A stretch of 64,000 bases of DNA from Pseudovirgaria hyperparasitica (Eukaryota; Ascomycota; Dothideomycetes; Acrospermales; Acrospermaceae). The notes beneath the pieces are model-generated. The model had not been told where the DNA came from. It saw only the letters and a program-made list of their open reading frames with translations, and searched no databases. Both the position numbers and the translations under genes were made by a program. The stretch spans positions 1,633,446-1,697,445 of the forward strand of contig NW_022985549.1 in assembly GCF_010093815.1 (NCBI RefSeq), read 5' to 3'. This document shows, one piece after another, positions 1 to 11,428 of this stretch (its first letter is position 1; each line of letters begins with the position of its first letter).

Positions 1-958
1 TAGCACTCCTTCTAGCTGTGGTACCTTCGAATGACTTGTGATGTGGACTCGTGCAAGCCCATTCACTGCCTTGATCCGCCCTAGCACATTCTCCAGTTCC
101 TCATCTGTGACTAAATCGCTTTTATTCAAGACGATGACGTCCGCGTGGCTCAACTGTAGATGTGCTGTTGTAAGCTCCGGGCCATTGTGATCGTGGTCCT
201 GAGCATCTGGCCTGGTTTCTGGTGATGGTTCGTCGAGAGACTTGAGTACATTCTTGGCGTCGACAAGTGTGACAATGCCGTCGAGGTAGATGGTGCTGCC
301 TAGACCTTCGTCGACCCAGAATAGGGGTGCGATGTTGCCTGGGTCTGCAAGGCCGGTCGTTTCGAGGAGGATGTAGTCGAAGGCGCCTTGGCGTTCCATG
401 AGTGATTCTATGGCTGCCACACCGGAGTCTCTGGATGGTGTAAGTACTCGAACGAGGAGTATAGAGGATGATATACTTGACAGAGCAGCATATGCAGCCA
501 TTCGCAAGTTCGAGCCATTCCTCGACTTCCTGGCCATCTTTGTTGACAGTAAGGGACTTTTCAATGTCCGTCGCTAAGGTATATCAGTGTGAAGATACTT
601 ATATTAGAGCTAAAGCAGCTCACAATCGCCAAACTCTATGATATATCAGTATACATATGGTTGACAGTGCCGTTGTGTCTACATGCCGTTCAGGATGACG
701 GCTACCCTTTTGCCGTGTTTTTCATTGAGGATATAGTTAAGCAGAGTGGTTTTGCCTGCTCCGAGATATCCTTATGATGTTCAGTGCCGCATCATCGCAG
801 TTTGAGAGGTGTAGCACACCTGTGACGATTGTTATAGGCACTTTCGTAATGCTGCTGACTTCTTCTCGCTCCTGGTCTGGTGCTCCGATTGAAGTGGTCG
901 TCTCGTCGGTAGGTACCAACGATGGGGGTTCGTCATCTAAATCTGCGTCCATGTCCAT
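1..958 (-). CDS. ZNG1: ZNG1-type CobW GTPase, zinc metallochaperone (5' part, runs off left edge)
   Basis: GTP-dependent zinc metallochaperone of the COG0523/CobW family; ZNG1 orthologues deliver zinc to methionine aminopeptidase 1. I read five exons: 958-820, 770-687, 635-624, 573-477 and 430 to the window edge. The splices rebuild a continuous family sequence: the Walker A motif GYLGAGKTT, then LNEFGDSTDIEKS, the metal-binding CICC motif, [11 protein letters not shown] and the guanine-specificity motif LNKSDL. The N-terminus carries [12 protein letters not shown], which resembles the aminopeptidase-binding segment of animal ZNG1 (CPELVP). One exon is only 12 nt long, and the intron before it has a GC donor. 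The C-terminal CobW_C domain lies outside the window. The start ATG at 958 is the only one that gives this N-terminus. The match is colinear with human ZNG1/CBWD1 as I remember it, so the family call is very secure. Confidence 0.93.
624..635 (-). other. ZNG1: 12-nt microexon of ZNG1 (exon 3) between a GC-AG and a GT-AG intron
   Basis: The preceding exon ends CTGAACG at 687 and is followed by a GC donor (686-685). The microexon AGTTTGGCGATT (635-624) is preceded by AG (637-636) and followed by GT (623-622). The next exon starts CGACGGACATT at 573. Joined, these encode NEFGDSTDIEK, the invariant CobW segment; without the microexon the motif is lost. The flanking introns are 51 and 50 nt. Confidence 0.88.
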
Positions 959-1290
959 TGTATATATTCCAAAAGGCGTTGTCGACGCCCGCTATCTAGT
1001 TGCTGGCTGATGCTAGCATGCAAATGTATTGTGTAAGAGACGCGAAACCCTCTGGGATTTCAAAATAAAGCCTAACGTGTGCGACCAGAGCAATCCAGTT
1101 AATCCTGACACGATGCAGTCTAAATGTGATATTGTGTATATCTTATAAGTGTGCTCAGTGGTTCAAGTGTGTAGGGTCTGATTCTTCTTGTAGCACAACG
1201 ACAACTCGGTGGCCCAAGCGCGCTCGAGCTAGCTACCTACTACCTGCGCGTGCATGTTCGTCCCAGCTCCAAGATACACTCTACATTGAC

Positions 1291-2773
1291 ATGGCTGCAT
1301 CACCCGCCAGCTCGCCACGGCTACCAAGTCCGCCGCCTATCGCAGAGGATCAAATAGGTCCAACATCGCCTGGACCTGCGACGGCTTCGACTGACGACTA
1401 TGGCAAGCTTGCCGTGCCGCAAAGTGTCGACCACAGCGCTGCGAGAAGGATACGGCCTGGAACGAAAGCAAATGACATGGCAAAAGGACCACCATTGGTA
1501 CCGCTGACTGAGGTACATGCCATCTATAGCCACAGCCATCAGACCTAATGTTCTGTAGATTGACTCGCCGTTCCAATTGACCGAGCATCTCAAAGCCCTA
1601 CATTATTCCTATACCCATCCGACCGGAACCCAGAACCCTTCACCTATCGACAAGACCTCGGCGCGGAAGCTCGCTCTGGCGCCTGAAGGCGTGTCGCGAG
1701 AATTGTGGCTGTACGAGCTGTGTCGTTTCCACACGCAGAATCTCAACTCAATTGTCATCACCCTCTTCGCCGCGAAACCTCCGTGTTCATCACAGACATG
1801 TCCCGATATGCGCGCATCTGAATGGCAATATCTCTGCGCCGTACATGACCCACCGAAATCGTGCTGTGCTATAGACTACTGCTGCCACACACTCGACTGC
1901 GCAGGCAACACTCTTACCTCGCCGAAACACTTTCCCAGTAGACTGCATCTGGGTTCAGATATCGGTAACCCGGACCAGCAAATACGACAGCTGACAATCA
2001 TATTCCGTCGCCTCTACCGTATATTCGCGCACGCTTGGTTTCAGCATAGGGAGGTCTTCTGGCACGTAGAGAAACAGTCAGGTCTCTACATATTTTTCAA
2101 GACTGTTATAGACACGTATGAGCTACTCCCGCCAGATGGCTATACCATTCCAGAAGAGGCAGATGGAGCAGAAGATACACCGGTTGAACCAAAAAGTGAT
2201 GGCATGGAAGAAGAAAATAAAAGCTTACCTGACGAATCTGTAGAAGAAGATGCGCAGGACTTTGCACAAGAGCCGAAAACCGCTGTTCTTACACTCCCTG
2301 ACAGCAATGTGGAAACAAAAGTAGAACCAATCCCCGAGATACCCGAAGAAGTTCCGGAGCAACCCAAAGCGGAAGTGCCACCACCAGTAGAAGAGCTGGC
2401 TGAGGAGGCGAGCGAACCAGTGAAGGAGGAGGAGGAGGAGGAGGGGGAAGTAGAGGAGGTAGAAGCAAAGACGGATCCGAAAACAGAAACAGAGACGGAA
2501 ACAAACGCCGAACCAGAAATTAATGCTGAACCAGTACCGGAACCTGAAGCAGAACCAGTAGCAGAGCCAGAACCAGAACCAGAACCAGCATCGGAATCAG
2601 AACCTGCTACAGAGGTCGCAGAACGCGAGTCGAAAGCCGAGGTGGAAACCGTGGAAACAACACAGATTGAAGCAGACGGTACTGACGAGACAGACATAAC
2701 TGCTGCTGAGGATGAGCCAAAGGCAGAGACGGAGGCAGAACCTGAGGCAGAAAGCACTGAAAAGACTACATGA
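1291..2773 (+). CDS. mob3: MOB3/phocein (MOB4-type) STRIPAK subunit with long acidic tail
   Basis: MOB kinase-activator family protein of the phocein class, a subunit of the STRIPAK phosphatase-kinase complex that controls hyphal fusion and sexual development in filamentous fungi. Exons are 1291-1512 and 1559-2773 (478 aa); the 46-nt intron joins PLTE to IDSPFQLTEH. The N-terminus MAASPASSPRLPSPPP and the GPPLVPL motif are typical of fungal phoceins. The zinc-site cysteines lie in PPCSSQTC and the histidines in RIFAHAWFQH, with the conserved CCAIDYCCHTLD stretch between them. After roughly residue 290 the protein changes to a 190-residue Glu/Pro/Ala-rich tail made of imperfect EPEPEP/EAEPE repeats, unusually long for the family and probably expanded by trinucleotide slippage. 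The start ATG at 1291 follows a CTACATTGAC context and matches the family N-terminus. Confidence 0.93.
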
Positions 2774-3885
2774 GCACAAGACGTGAATGCCGCCATTTGC
2801 GTGTATGCGCTCTCGATGTGTAATGCTAATGCTTTGTTACGTACGATGATATGTCTGAAGCGATATTTAAGGCGATGGATTTCTGGGTAAGCGGCGCCGT
2901 ATTCGTTGGCCCTGATATAGTTTTGACATGGCGCGACACGACGGAAGCTTGCTTTTGCAGTCTCAGGTTGCGTGCAAGTGTAGGAGTAGGACGACATGCA
3001 GGCTTGGTGTGGGGAATCTCCACGCTACAGGGAGGCTCTGTGTGCATAGTACAGACGTCTCCCACGATTATCTGGAGGCTCACGGGCCGCAGCCGTGGAT
3101 TATTGCCCCAGTCCCACGCGAATCCGTTGATGGGCTGCTGCACGACACTGCAGTACAACATGTCGAAGTTTTATTTATATATTATTGCGTTTAGCAGTGC
3201 TCCTACCCAATTATACCAATTCGAAGAAATTCTCTCCACAGCGAAGCTTGGTGTATGGCCGTCTCACAGCACAAGCAATGGGTGCCAATTGAATGTGACA
3301 TGCTGCAAGGCCGCGAAACAGGCTAGGACTATGATCAAGGATGGAAAAGATAGACGGAATAAGAGCTTGAAGAGATGCATAACCGGAGCATGTGAGGATG
3401 TGAAAAACAAAGCCGAGAGATTGACGAGTGATGGAAGAGTAGAGCGCACATTACACGGTAGAGGGACGAGATCAGCTCGGCCGAGTGGCTGCTCCATTGA
3501 CCAACGGAGCTGTGGAGCGATTGACGGGAGGCAGCTCGCACCACCATCACCACCACCACCACCAGCAGCTCTCAGTGGATCAGCACCATCAACCTAATTA
3601 ATACTACTCCTACTATTACTACCACCCCCACTGCATTTCTCTGAAGAGTCTGAGCGTCCTGGAGTTGGTGTGGGATAGACTTGCACTCAGTCTCCCACGC
3701 ATTCTTGTCAGTGGCGTTTTTCGCAACATGACAATTGAGGCTCGGTGGTGCCCATGATGGTGATCACTTCCGCTGAGTCGTGATGAACCAGGATGTACAA
3801 GAGCCAGTAACAATGCTTACAAACAAGCCTACCAACCACTATATGTTGCTACAAAGACGAACATACGAGCAGCAGACGAACGGAC

Positions 3886-3962
<77 letters not shown>

Positions 3963-4399
3963 ATGTATGTATGCAGCAGCGGAGTAAACATGCACGCACT
4001 CCACAGCCCGTTTCCCTCCCTAGCATGCACATAGGAGCAGTAATTAGCAGTACTGTAGTAGTGATGGGACTCGATATGCCGACACACACAGCAATCTATC
4101 AGCAGTAACGGTCGCCGTTGGGCGTGCATCTGCTGACTCTGTCGTCCACATCGATAGGTAATAATATGCAGCTCATAATCCCTGCCTGACTGACATTGAT
4201 ACACCAAAGGCCTCAACCCGTGCTGCTGCCAATCCGTGTCTACCCGTGTGCTGGATGCAGGCAGGCAGGCATGCATACGACAGAGTTTGAATATTCTCGT
4301 ACATCCTCTCTTCAATACACTGCACAAGATGGAAGAGCAAGACAGAGACTGAAGATTAGGATTCCCAGGACTGAGGGAGGGGGCCAGCGATCGTATTGC
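2774..4399. other. Intergenic region, no supported gene
   Basis: Open frames here (for example 2851-3597 plus) are low-complexity or run through the microsatellite and show no family signature. The only clear structure is the (GT)36 tract listed separately. Confidence 0.6.
3889..3961. repeat. (GT)36 dinucleotide microsatellite
   Basis: An uninterrupted run of GT from 3889 to 3960, followed by GCATGTATGTATG. Any reading frame through it (Cys-Val or His-Thr repeats) is an artefact. Confidence 0.98.
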
Positions 4400-5458
4400 A
4401 GCTAATTAGTTGGCGCGCTTCCCGCCTGGTTGCCGTGAGCGTCGCCGCCGAGCACTGGGCACTATCGCACTATCGCACTACCGCACTATACCGCACCACC
4501 GACCGCATCACCCTCCACTCCACCTTTTTCCCCCAGTCGTCCTGCATCGTTAAACCCAGCTTTGACCCTCGCTCGCTCTATTATCTGTTACTCTGTTACT
4601 TCTGCCTCCACCAGCTTGGCTTGCCTCCCATCCCGTCCATCCACCCTTACAGCTTTATCCACTCTTCAACCCTACTACATACATTACACACACACTCAAC
4701 ACTCTAATTATACTCTCTATACGCTCTGCACTCTTCACGGAGCGGTGTTCTGGTAGTAGCTGCTTACTGCTTACTGTTCATCTCTGGTCACGCCCTGCAG
4801 TGGGATGCTCGCGCGCGCCCTCAACATCTGTTTCCCCACTCTCTCGACTACTGCTACTGCTGCTGCTATCGCGTCGCCTCCCCCATATTACGCCTCGCCC
4901 TGGCATCGTCTTCGCGGCTTTATCCAGTAGCTGTTTACGTGCCTGTCATTCGGCCCTATCAACGTACACTGAGCTTTGCCAGCCTTCTGTAGCCAGTCTT
5001 TTCGCCTTTTGCGACTTTCCGCTCCACCATCCTCAGAACCTCCGCCGGCTTACTCTCCGCGCAACACACACGGCGCGCTCCAGAGGCCTGATCAGCGTGC
5101 CGTGCTTTGGCCATCCCCGTTTCCACTCAGCAGCAGCATTCACTTCGCCGCGCGAGTGATTCGCGATCGCTGTCTATACCTTATCCTTTCGCCGCCTGTC
5201 TCCAACCGTGCCCCATCATATCCTCACCGCGAGCCAGATCCCCGCCGCACCTCCACGTCAACTACCATACCATGCCTATTGCAGCTCTGTAATCCCCACG
5301 AAAGAAGCTTTCTTCAAGAGCCGTACTTGCTGCAGTAGGGTCCCGGTGCGGACGGCTTGCCCTTGCCCGATACGACCTGTTCCGATTCAGCCCTATCATT
5401 CTTGGGCTGACCTTTCACAATACTGCCAGACACAATTGCTGATTCGTGAAGCTTGGTC
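4400..5458 (+). promoter_or_regulatory. Pyrimidine-rich upstream region/leader of the first C2H2 regulator, with a short uORF
   Basis: About 1 kb of C/T-rich sequence without a gene, directly upstream of the ATG at 5459. It contains a small repeat of CACTATCGCACTATCGCACT type near 4460-4498. A complete six-codon upstream reading frame (ATGCCTATTGCAGCTCTGTAA, 5272-5292, peptide MPIAAL) lies in an ACCATACCATG context. The composition resembles a long 5' leader and promoter of a regulatory gene; the transcript start is unknown. Confidence 0.5.
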
Positions 5459-8400
5459 ATGACGGCTCAGGTCCTCTCTGTACATACTGGTTATACGTCG
5501 GAATTTGGGCAGCATCGCGAATCGAGCATGTCTGCCATATCAGATACCCCAAGGATGGGTCTTCCCACGCCAGCCTCTCCCAACTCAGGAGACGATCCAA
5601 GAGGTCGGCGTCGTACAAGAGAAGATGAAGATCAGACGCACGATGGCGATAATGGTGATGATGCTGATGGAGCAGATCCAGGTGGTTCTTCGAGAAAGAG
5701 AAGACGAAGTCGGAAAGGACTCGATAAGAAGTTTGATTGTCCCCACGAGGGCTGCGGGAAGAGCTACTCAAGAGCGGAGCATTTATACCGCCATCAATTG
5801 AACCGTACGTACAGATCACGCGCGACTCTTTTTATAGCTTTGCCAGCCTGTCTGTCCTCGAATGTGCTGAACAAGCTTATATCTACCAGAGCACCATCTC
5901 CGGTCGTACAATCTGGAGACGTATTAAAAGGAAGCAGGCTAATTACAAGGTGCAGACAACCCCAAGCAAATATATCGTTGCGACTTTCCTGACTGTAATC
6001 GATCTTTTGTTCGCCAGGACCTGTGTGCGAGACACAAAGAACGACATACTGCCCGAGGCTCACAGCTGCTCCGCAAGGATACATTTATGCATAATGCGAA
6101 TCCTATAGTAACTGCTGCCTTGGAGGGCCAGAAATCTCATCCTCAGCAGGGACAGCATTCGCCTACGGTATGCATGGACTACCCCGTTGTCTTGTTCCGC
6201 GATTCTGACTGTGGTACTAGGTCTATATGCGGGATTCACCTGCATCGGCCCACCCAAGCTCTGCGACTGTAGGTTCTGCAGCCGTTGGAGGGTCGTCGAT
6301 ATCCCCTCCATTGAATGCGACCTTGCCCTCACCCGCATCCGAATCTGCTATGCGGTCTACAGCTGGTTATGGGCGTAGGGATGAACGGTACGACATGACT
6401 CCACGGGCATATAACAATCACCAACAAGGGCAACGAACTCCAAGCTTTGGTGCTATAAGCGCGGCGCGACCCAACATGTCACCGCACACAAGTAATGACG
6501 GATTCGCCCGGCCAGGCCTTCCCACCCAGGCATCTGGTGGCCACATGCAAACTTATAATCAAAGCAATAATTCACCTTACAGCGGCCCCACTGGGCAACA
6601 GTACAACTCACAAGCACCACAAGCACCACAAGGACCACAGGACTACAAGCAATACACCCCTTCGTCAGCTAGCTATCAAGCGCAGCAGAGCATTCCTCAA
6701 TTTAATAATCTACCTCCACCCGGTTTTCAGACGATGAACAATGCGACTGATGCCCGCGGTCAACCCCAAGGCCATCATACCCCACAAACATCCCACCTGG
6801 AGAATGGGCAGACTGCAGTCGTCTCGGATACACCGATGCTTGGCACCACTCCCGGTTTTCAGTCGTCGATACCAGTGTTCGGGGGTGAGGGCTACAGTAG
6901 ATCGCCATTTGCCATGGCCGATGATTTTGCTGCTTGGTTGTTTAATGAATCAAACTTGAATACGAATGGCGGGTCGGCTATGAATCTTCAACATGGAAGT
7001 GTCGCACCGGGACTGGGGTCATCGTCCACCATCGGACTACAAGCACCATATTTTAATTACGATCCGGTTGTCAGCGGGTATTATACTCCACAGGCACCCC
7101 AACAACATCCAATGGCTGTCAATAGTATTCTTGATACTAGTCTGCCGGAGTCTGCGCTGTCGGAGGAGAAGCGATCTCAGCTCATCGATCTTATCGAAGA
7201 ACGATTCAACGAGACTGACCATGCACCCGTAAAGAGGCAAAAGGCTGAGCTTTTGGAAGGCAACAGGGATGGCCCCCATCATATCCTCAGCCTACACATG
7301 ATGCAGACTTTCATTGCGTCGTACTGGTCTCATTTCCATCCCCAAATGCCTATCCTGCACCGTCCGACTTTCAATGCGGCATCATGTCCAAACATCCTGC
7401 TACTGGCCGTCATGGCCGTTGGAGCTGCATGCTTGGAAAAGAACCACGGATACGACACAACTCAAACATGTTCTGAACTTGCCAACTTTCTGGCTTGGCA
7501 TCTGCGATGGGAAGTATTCATGGATGCGGACTTTCGTCCCCCTGCTAAGTGAGTCCAAATGAGGTAGATATACTAAGCCACACTGACCTTTTGTTAGGCT
7601 TTGGATTTTCCAGGCATTGATATTACTCGAGATCTTCGAGAAGATGTTTTCAACCAGGCCTCTCCACGAAAGAGCACATATCCACCATGCTACAACCCTC
7701 ACACTGATGCGTAGAGGAAGCTCGCTCATCGGTAGATCTGCGATGGATTCTCCGCCAAGTACGAAGGACCCTAAATCGAATGGTAGTGCATCGACGGCAC
7801 CACAGACACCCGATGAATGGTGGAATCATTGGATATCCAACGAAGCGACACGAAGGGCAGCATTCGCTGCTTTTGTCATGTACGTTGTTGCAGGGCCTTG
7901 ATGAACAATGTTATGGGCAGTGAGCTAATGTCTCTAGGGACTCGATACATGCCACAATGTTTGGCCATTCCGCCGTTATGGTCGCGCACGAGATGCGCCT
8001 GCCTCTCCCGTGCGACGAAACACTGTGGTCAGCCACCAGTGGCGCGGAAGTTGGGCGTATCGAGACCAGCTTACACAACAACGGCGTCAAGCCAACAACC
8101 TTCCTCGAGGGTCTGAAGAAGACTCTCAACGGACAAGCAGTACATACGAACGCCTTTGGTCGCAACATTATCATGGCAGGTCTGCTGAGTGTCACATGGC
8201 ACATGAACCAAAGAGACCTCCAAGTAACATCCTTGGGTGTGTCACAGGCATTAGGCGGTCGTGACAAATGGCGCGGAGCTCTCACTCGTGCCTTTGACTT
8301 TTGGAAAACAGACTTTGATGGTGCTGTAGCAAAAGTAGATCATGCACAGCAGCACCAGACCGGCTCGAGTTCACGCCGCAGTGCGTTGGATGACAATCTT

Positions 8401-9024
8401 ATGTACGAAAGTCGCACCGTTCTGCACCATCTGGCACATATGGCCATGCATGTCGACATAGTGGACTGCCAGATCTACGCCGGTGCGACGCGGCTCTTGG
8501 GTCGCAGTATTACATCTCAGGATGCGAATGGTGCTCAGAAACGTATGAAGGAAGTGTGGGCACCTACAGCAAAGGCCCGAGATGCGACCTTTTACGCCCT
8601 GCGCTTCTTGAGTCAAGTATTGATTCCTGAAGACAGGCCCAACCACTCCAGCCTCATTTCTTCTGTGCCGATGCAATCCAATCCGGACATGACTTACGTT
8701 GCGCGCGAAGACTTTCTCCTCAATCGCCCCTGGGTTCTCTATTTCGCTGTACTCATCGTCTGGTCTTACGGTTACGCACTCGATGGCCCGCTCAGTCCGG
8801 CCTATACACTGAATACACACGACGAATGCGTCCGAGACATGCAGGGCTATCTACGGCGAGTGGGGACTGTACGCGCCCCTGATGATCTTGCGAAGCTCCA
8901 GAACCGCAATGCATGTCTGGGCTTGTTGGTTCTTATGCGAGACATGTTCAAGAAGACCCGCTGGGAACTCCTTCATGAGGCTAGCGTACGCCTCACTAAA
9001 TGCATTGAGCTCCTCGCGCCATGA
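5459..9024 (+). CDS. C2H2 zinc-finger transcription factor with Fungal_trans domain
   Basis: Probable nuclear transcription factor. Five exons: 5459-5804, 5956-6167, 6221-7548, 7598-7879, 7938-9024 (1084 aa). Two C2H2 fingers lie near residues 92-145: FDCPHEGCGKSYSRAEHLYRHQLNH and YRCDFPDCNRSF..ARHKERH (abridged). The first intron falls inside the codon of the last zinc-ligand His of finger 1 (C|AC). A basic stretch (SRKRRRSRKGLDKK) just before finger 1 could be a nuclear localisation signal. A long Gln/Pro/Ser-rich linker follows, then the fungal-specific transcription factor domain from about residue 545 (SYWSHFHPQMPILHRPTF, LLLAVMAVGAACL) running toward the C-terminus. The splice FVM|DSIHATMFGHSAVM is family-typical. 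The target genes are not evident. A second gene of the same two-domain type lies at 23.9 kb, but the two are not close copies. Confidence 0.92.
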
Positions 9025-9833
9025 TTTCATGCCTGAGCAGGAGTCCTTGACATGAGCCACATATCTCACCTACCGTTTGTACAAACCATTTCATTGTCCC
9101 GATAGCATATCCGGCGTTTTGACGGTTATCTGGAGCATGCCCGTTCATGTTCTGCGCCATATATTGTCACGATTACGCACCCATTTGTTTCCTGACAGCT
9201 TTCGACCTATGTTTAAATTAACACTCGTTATCCAGCCTATGCAGAATATCTGCAATATATTGTCGAGGTAGAAGGATATAACGAAAAGATGAGCCGATAC
9301 AGGTTAGAGATGACTATATAGGATGAGATATATGGGACGATGCGGACTGTCATTACCAACAACATGTCGATGCGGCATGGGGATCCTTCTGGGATGGAAT
9401 TTAGCTCTATATACCCTTTGCGCCAAGAAGCTATCTATCTTTATCCATCACTTCGCATCTTTTGCCAGCAGTCGCGGTGAGAAGGTGGTGCTCATTGATC
9501 GTGAGCCTGAAGCTGTGTGTAGTCAGTCCACCATCCACCCCACGCTCTCTCCCCCACGCTTTCTCCCCAACGCGGTTCCATCACCAAGGCAGCCCTGACG
9601 CCCTACCTAAAACACCCGGCCCCGATCATCTCTGGGCAAGGGACCCCAAACGTGCGTAGTGCGTGCCCCCGGACGTTTCTGACGCCATACCCGTCCCCTC
9701 TCCAACACTTTCTTTTATAATCGCACTCTCCACCACTTATACGACATCCACACCAACGAACGCTTTAACCCTTCCACTCGTCGTAGCTCTCTCACAATCC
9801 ACCCTACTACTGTTCAAGCCAGGAAAGGAGCGC
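9025..9833. other. Intergenic region between C2H2 gene and CoA-binding gene
   Basis: I see no gene. The 3' part (9530-9830) is C-rich and probably serves as promoter/leader of the next gene. Confidence 0.55.
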
Positions 9834-10505
9834 ATGCCCAGAACACCTCGCGCCAGCACACTCGCCCAAAGGGAAGACTTCCTCAGCCGTGAAGAGCAAC
9901 GCAGATCAGAAAGAATGGCAGCATCAGAAGCCACAGCGGCGCTCAAGACGTTCTTCCAAAGCAGCAGCTTCGCCGTCGCAGGCGCAAGCTCCGACACGAG
10001 CAAATTCGGACACAAGGGTGCGGTTCCAGTCTTTTCGTGGTTTTTTTTTTTTTGACTTGCACAACCATATATGCTTCTACCTCCTCTTACTTGAAAAGAA
10101 AAAAAAAAGCAAAACTCTACTAACATGGCTATCATCCCCACAGTCTTCGCATGGTATCTCGCCCACTCGCTCCCCGTCACGCCGCTCAACCCCTCCACGC
10201 CCAGCATCACTGCTCTGAGCGAAGCGCACCCGACTGTGCCCTCGCCCAGCGCGATTCCAGACCCCACGCATACAAGTCTGAGCATCATTACGCCGCCGAA
10301 GGTTACGAGGAAGGTGCTTGAGGAGGCGGCGAGTGTGGGTGTGCCGGCCGTGTGGCTGCAGCCGGGCAGCTTTGATGAGGAGGGGATGAGGTTTGCGAGG
10401 GAGCGGTTTGGGACGGTGATTGGGGGGCAGGGCGGGCGTGGTGGGGAGGGGTGGTGTGTGCTTGTTGATGGGGAGGGTGGGTTGAGGGGGGCGGGGAAGT
10501 TGTAG
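9834..10505 (+). CDS. CoA-binding-fold (YccU-like) small protein
   Basis: A small protein with the CoA_binding_2 Rossmann-like fold; its biochemical role is unknown. Two exons, 9834-10017 and 10144-10505, give 181 aa. The intron joins KFGHK to VFAWYLAHSLPVTPLNP. The motif FAVAGASSDTSKFGHK is the glycine-rich turn of the fold, and the C-terminal half has the family features SIITPP, VPAVWLQPGSFDEE and a terminal Gly-rich loop. Two in-frame ATGs are possible: 9834 (used here) and 9915, which gives 154 aa closer to the fold boundary. The 126-nt intron contains T and A homopolymer runs. Codons change from C-ending to G-ending near 10290. Confidence 0.82.
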
Positions 10506-11428
10506 GGGTGGGGGATTGGGGGATGGGATGGGAATTGGAATGAGGAAGAGATGGTGGGTGTAGATGGAGGTGTGTAGAAAGAGCGTATAGACTCCCCAAC
10601 TTGTTGCGCATGTGTGTCGTGGTATGTGTTACTTGCAACAGTGTATATAGATCAGATCAGATCAAATGAAAGGAAATGTTAAATCGAAGCCTTCTCTAAA
10701 CCTCCTGCTCTGTATCAGGTACAAACCTATCCCAACATCTTACCCATCGGCCCTAATTTCCTTCCCAACTATAAAACCAACACAAGCCAGCCAGCCAAAA
10801 AAACCGCACCCACCTGATACTCTCATAACCAACCTCATCTCGCGCCCCTGAACCAACTGCTTGTTGTGCGTAGCAACTAAACAAGCAACAAACCGACTAA
10901 TAATTACAATCAGATAGCCCACCGCTAACGTTGGGGGCCATGGATACGATACACACGATGACAAGCACAACAAGCACGGGACAATCTCAACCGATAGCGC
11001 GACACCGTCTAGGAGAAGACTATTCAAGGCTTAGCCGAAAAGCTTATCCCATGGATCCATACAAGCACTAAAATACAAGCACGGCCGGAAACGCCACAGG
11101 TGCAGCGAAACATATTTCCGTTTTCGGGTGCGAAAGAAGTCGGACAACCGGGGTTCGTTTGCCGACGCGACGGGGGTTTCCCGTCGTCGGGTCCGAAAGT
11201 GGGTATGTATGGGGTGTTGGGTTTTGTGTTGTACTGCTTAGTGTGGTTCTTGGGAAGGATGGATAAGATGAGGGATGGAGATTGATGTGGATATGGATAT
11301 ATATTTGATGGGATTTCCTGTGTGAGACTGATTTGTCTTGTTCAGAAAGTGTCATATGGTACATATACCTCACTTCGACCCAACATCCATCCATCCCCCC
11401 CTTTCCCCCTCCCATCCAAAACAAAACC
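10506..11428. other. Intergenic region upstream of the FAD monooxygenase
   Basis: No gene is supported. It holds a CGG-N4-CCG site at 11141-11150 and an inverted repeat at 11162-11190, listed separately. Confidence 0.55.
11162..11190. promoter_or_regulatory. Imperfect inverted repeat and CGG-N4-CCG element upstream of the monooxygenase
   Basis: The arms are CCGACGCGACGGG and CCCGTCGTCGG, able to pair over 11 bp with a 2-nt bulge and a GGTTT loop. Twelve bases upstream, CGGACAACCG (11141-11150) has the inverted CGG triplets bound by many Zn2Cys6 regulators. Both lie 240-290 bp before the ATG at 11429. A regulatory role is inferred. Confidence 0.4.

Noticed and set aside
2140-2997. 285-codon Ser/Gly-rich minus frame opposite MOB3
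   Set aside because: It is the reverse reading of the Glu/Pro/Ala repeat tail and has repeat-only composition.
2851-3597. 248-codon plus frame after MOB3
   Set aside because: No domain, simple-sequence end (Pro run), and it lies in the likely 3' region of MOB3.
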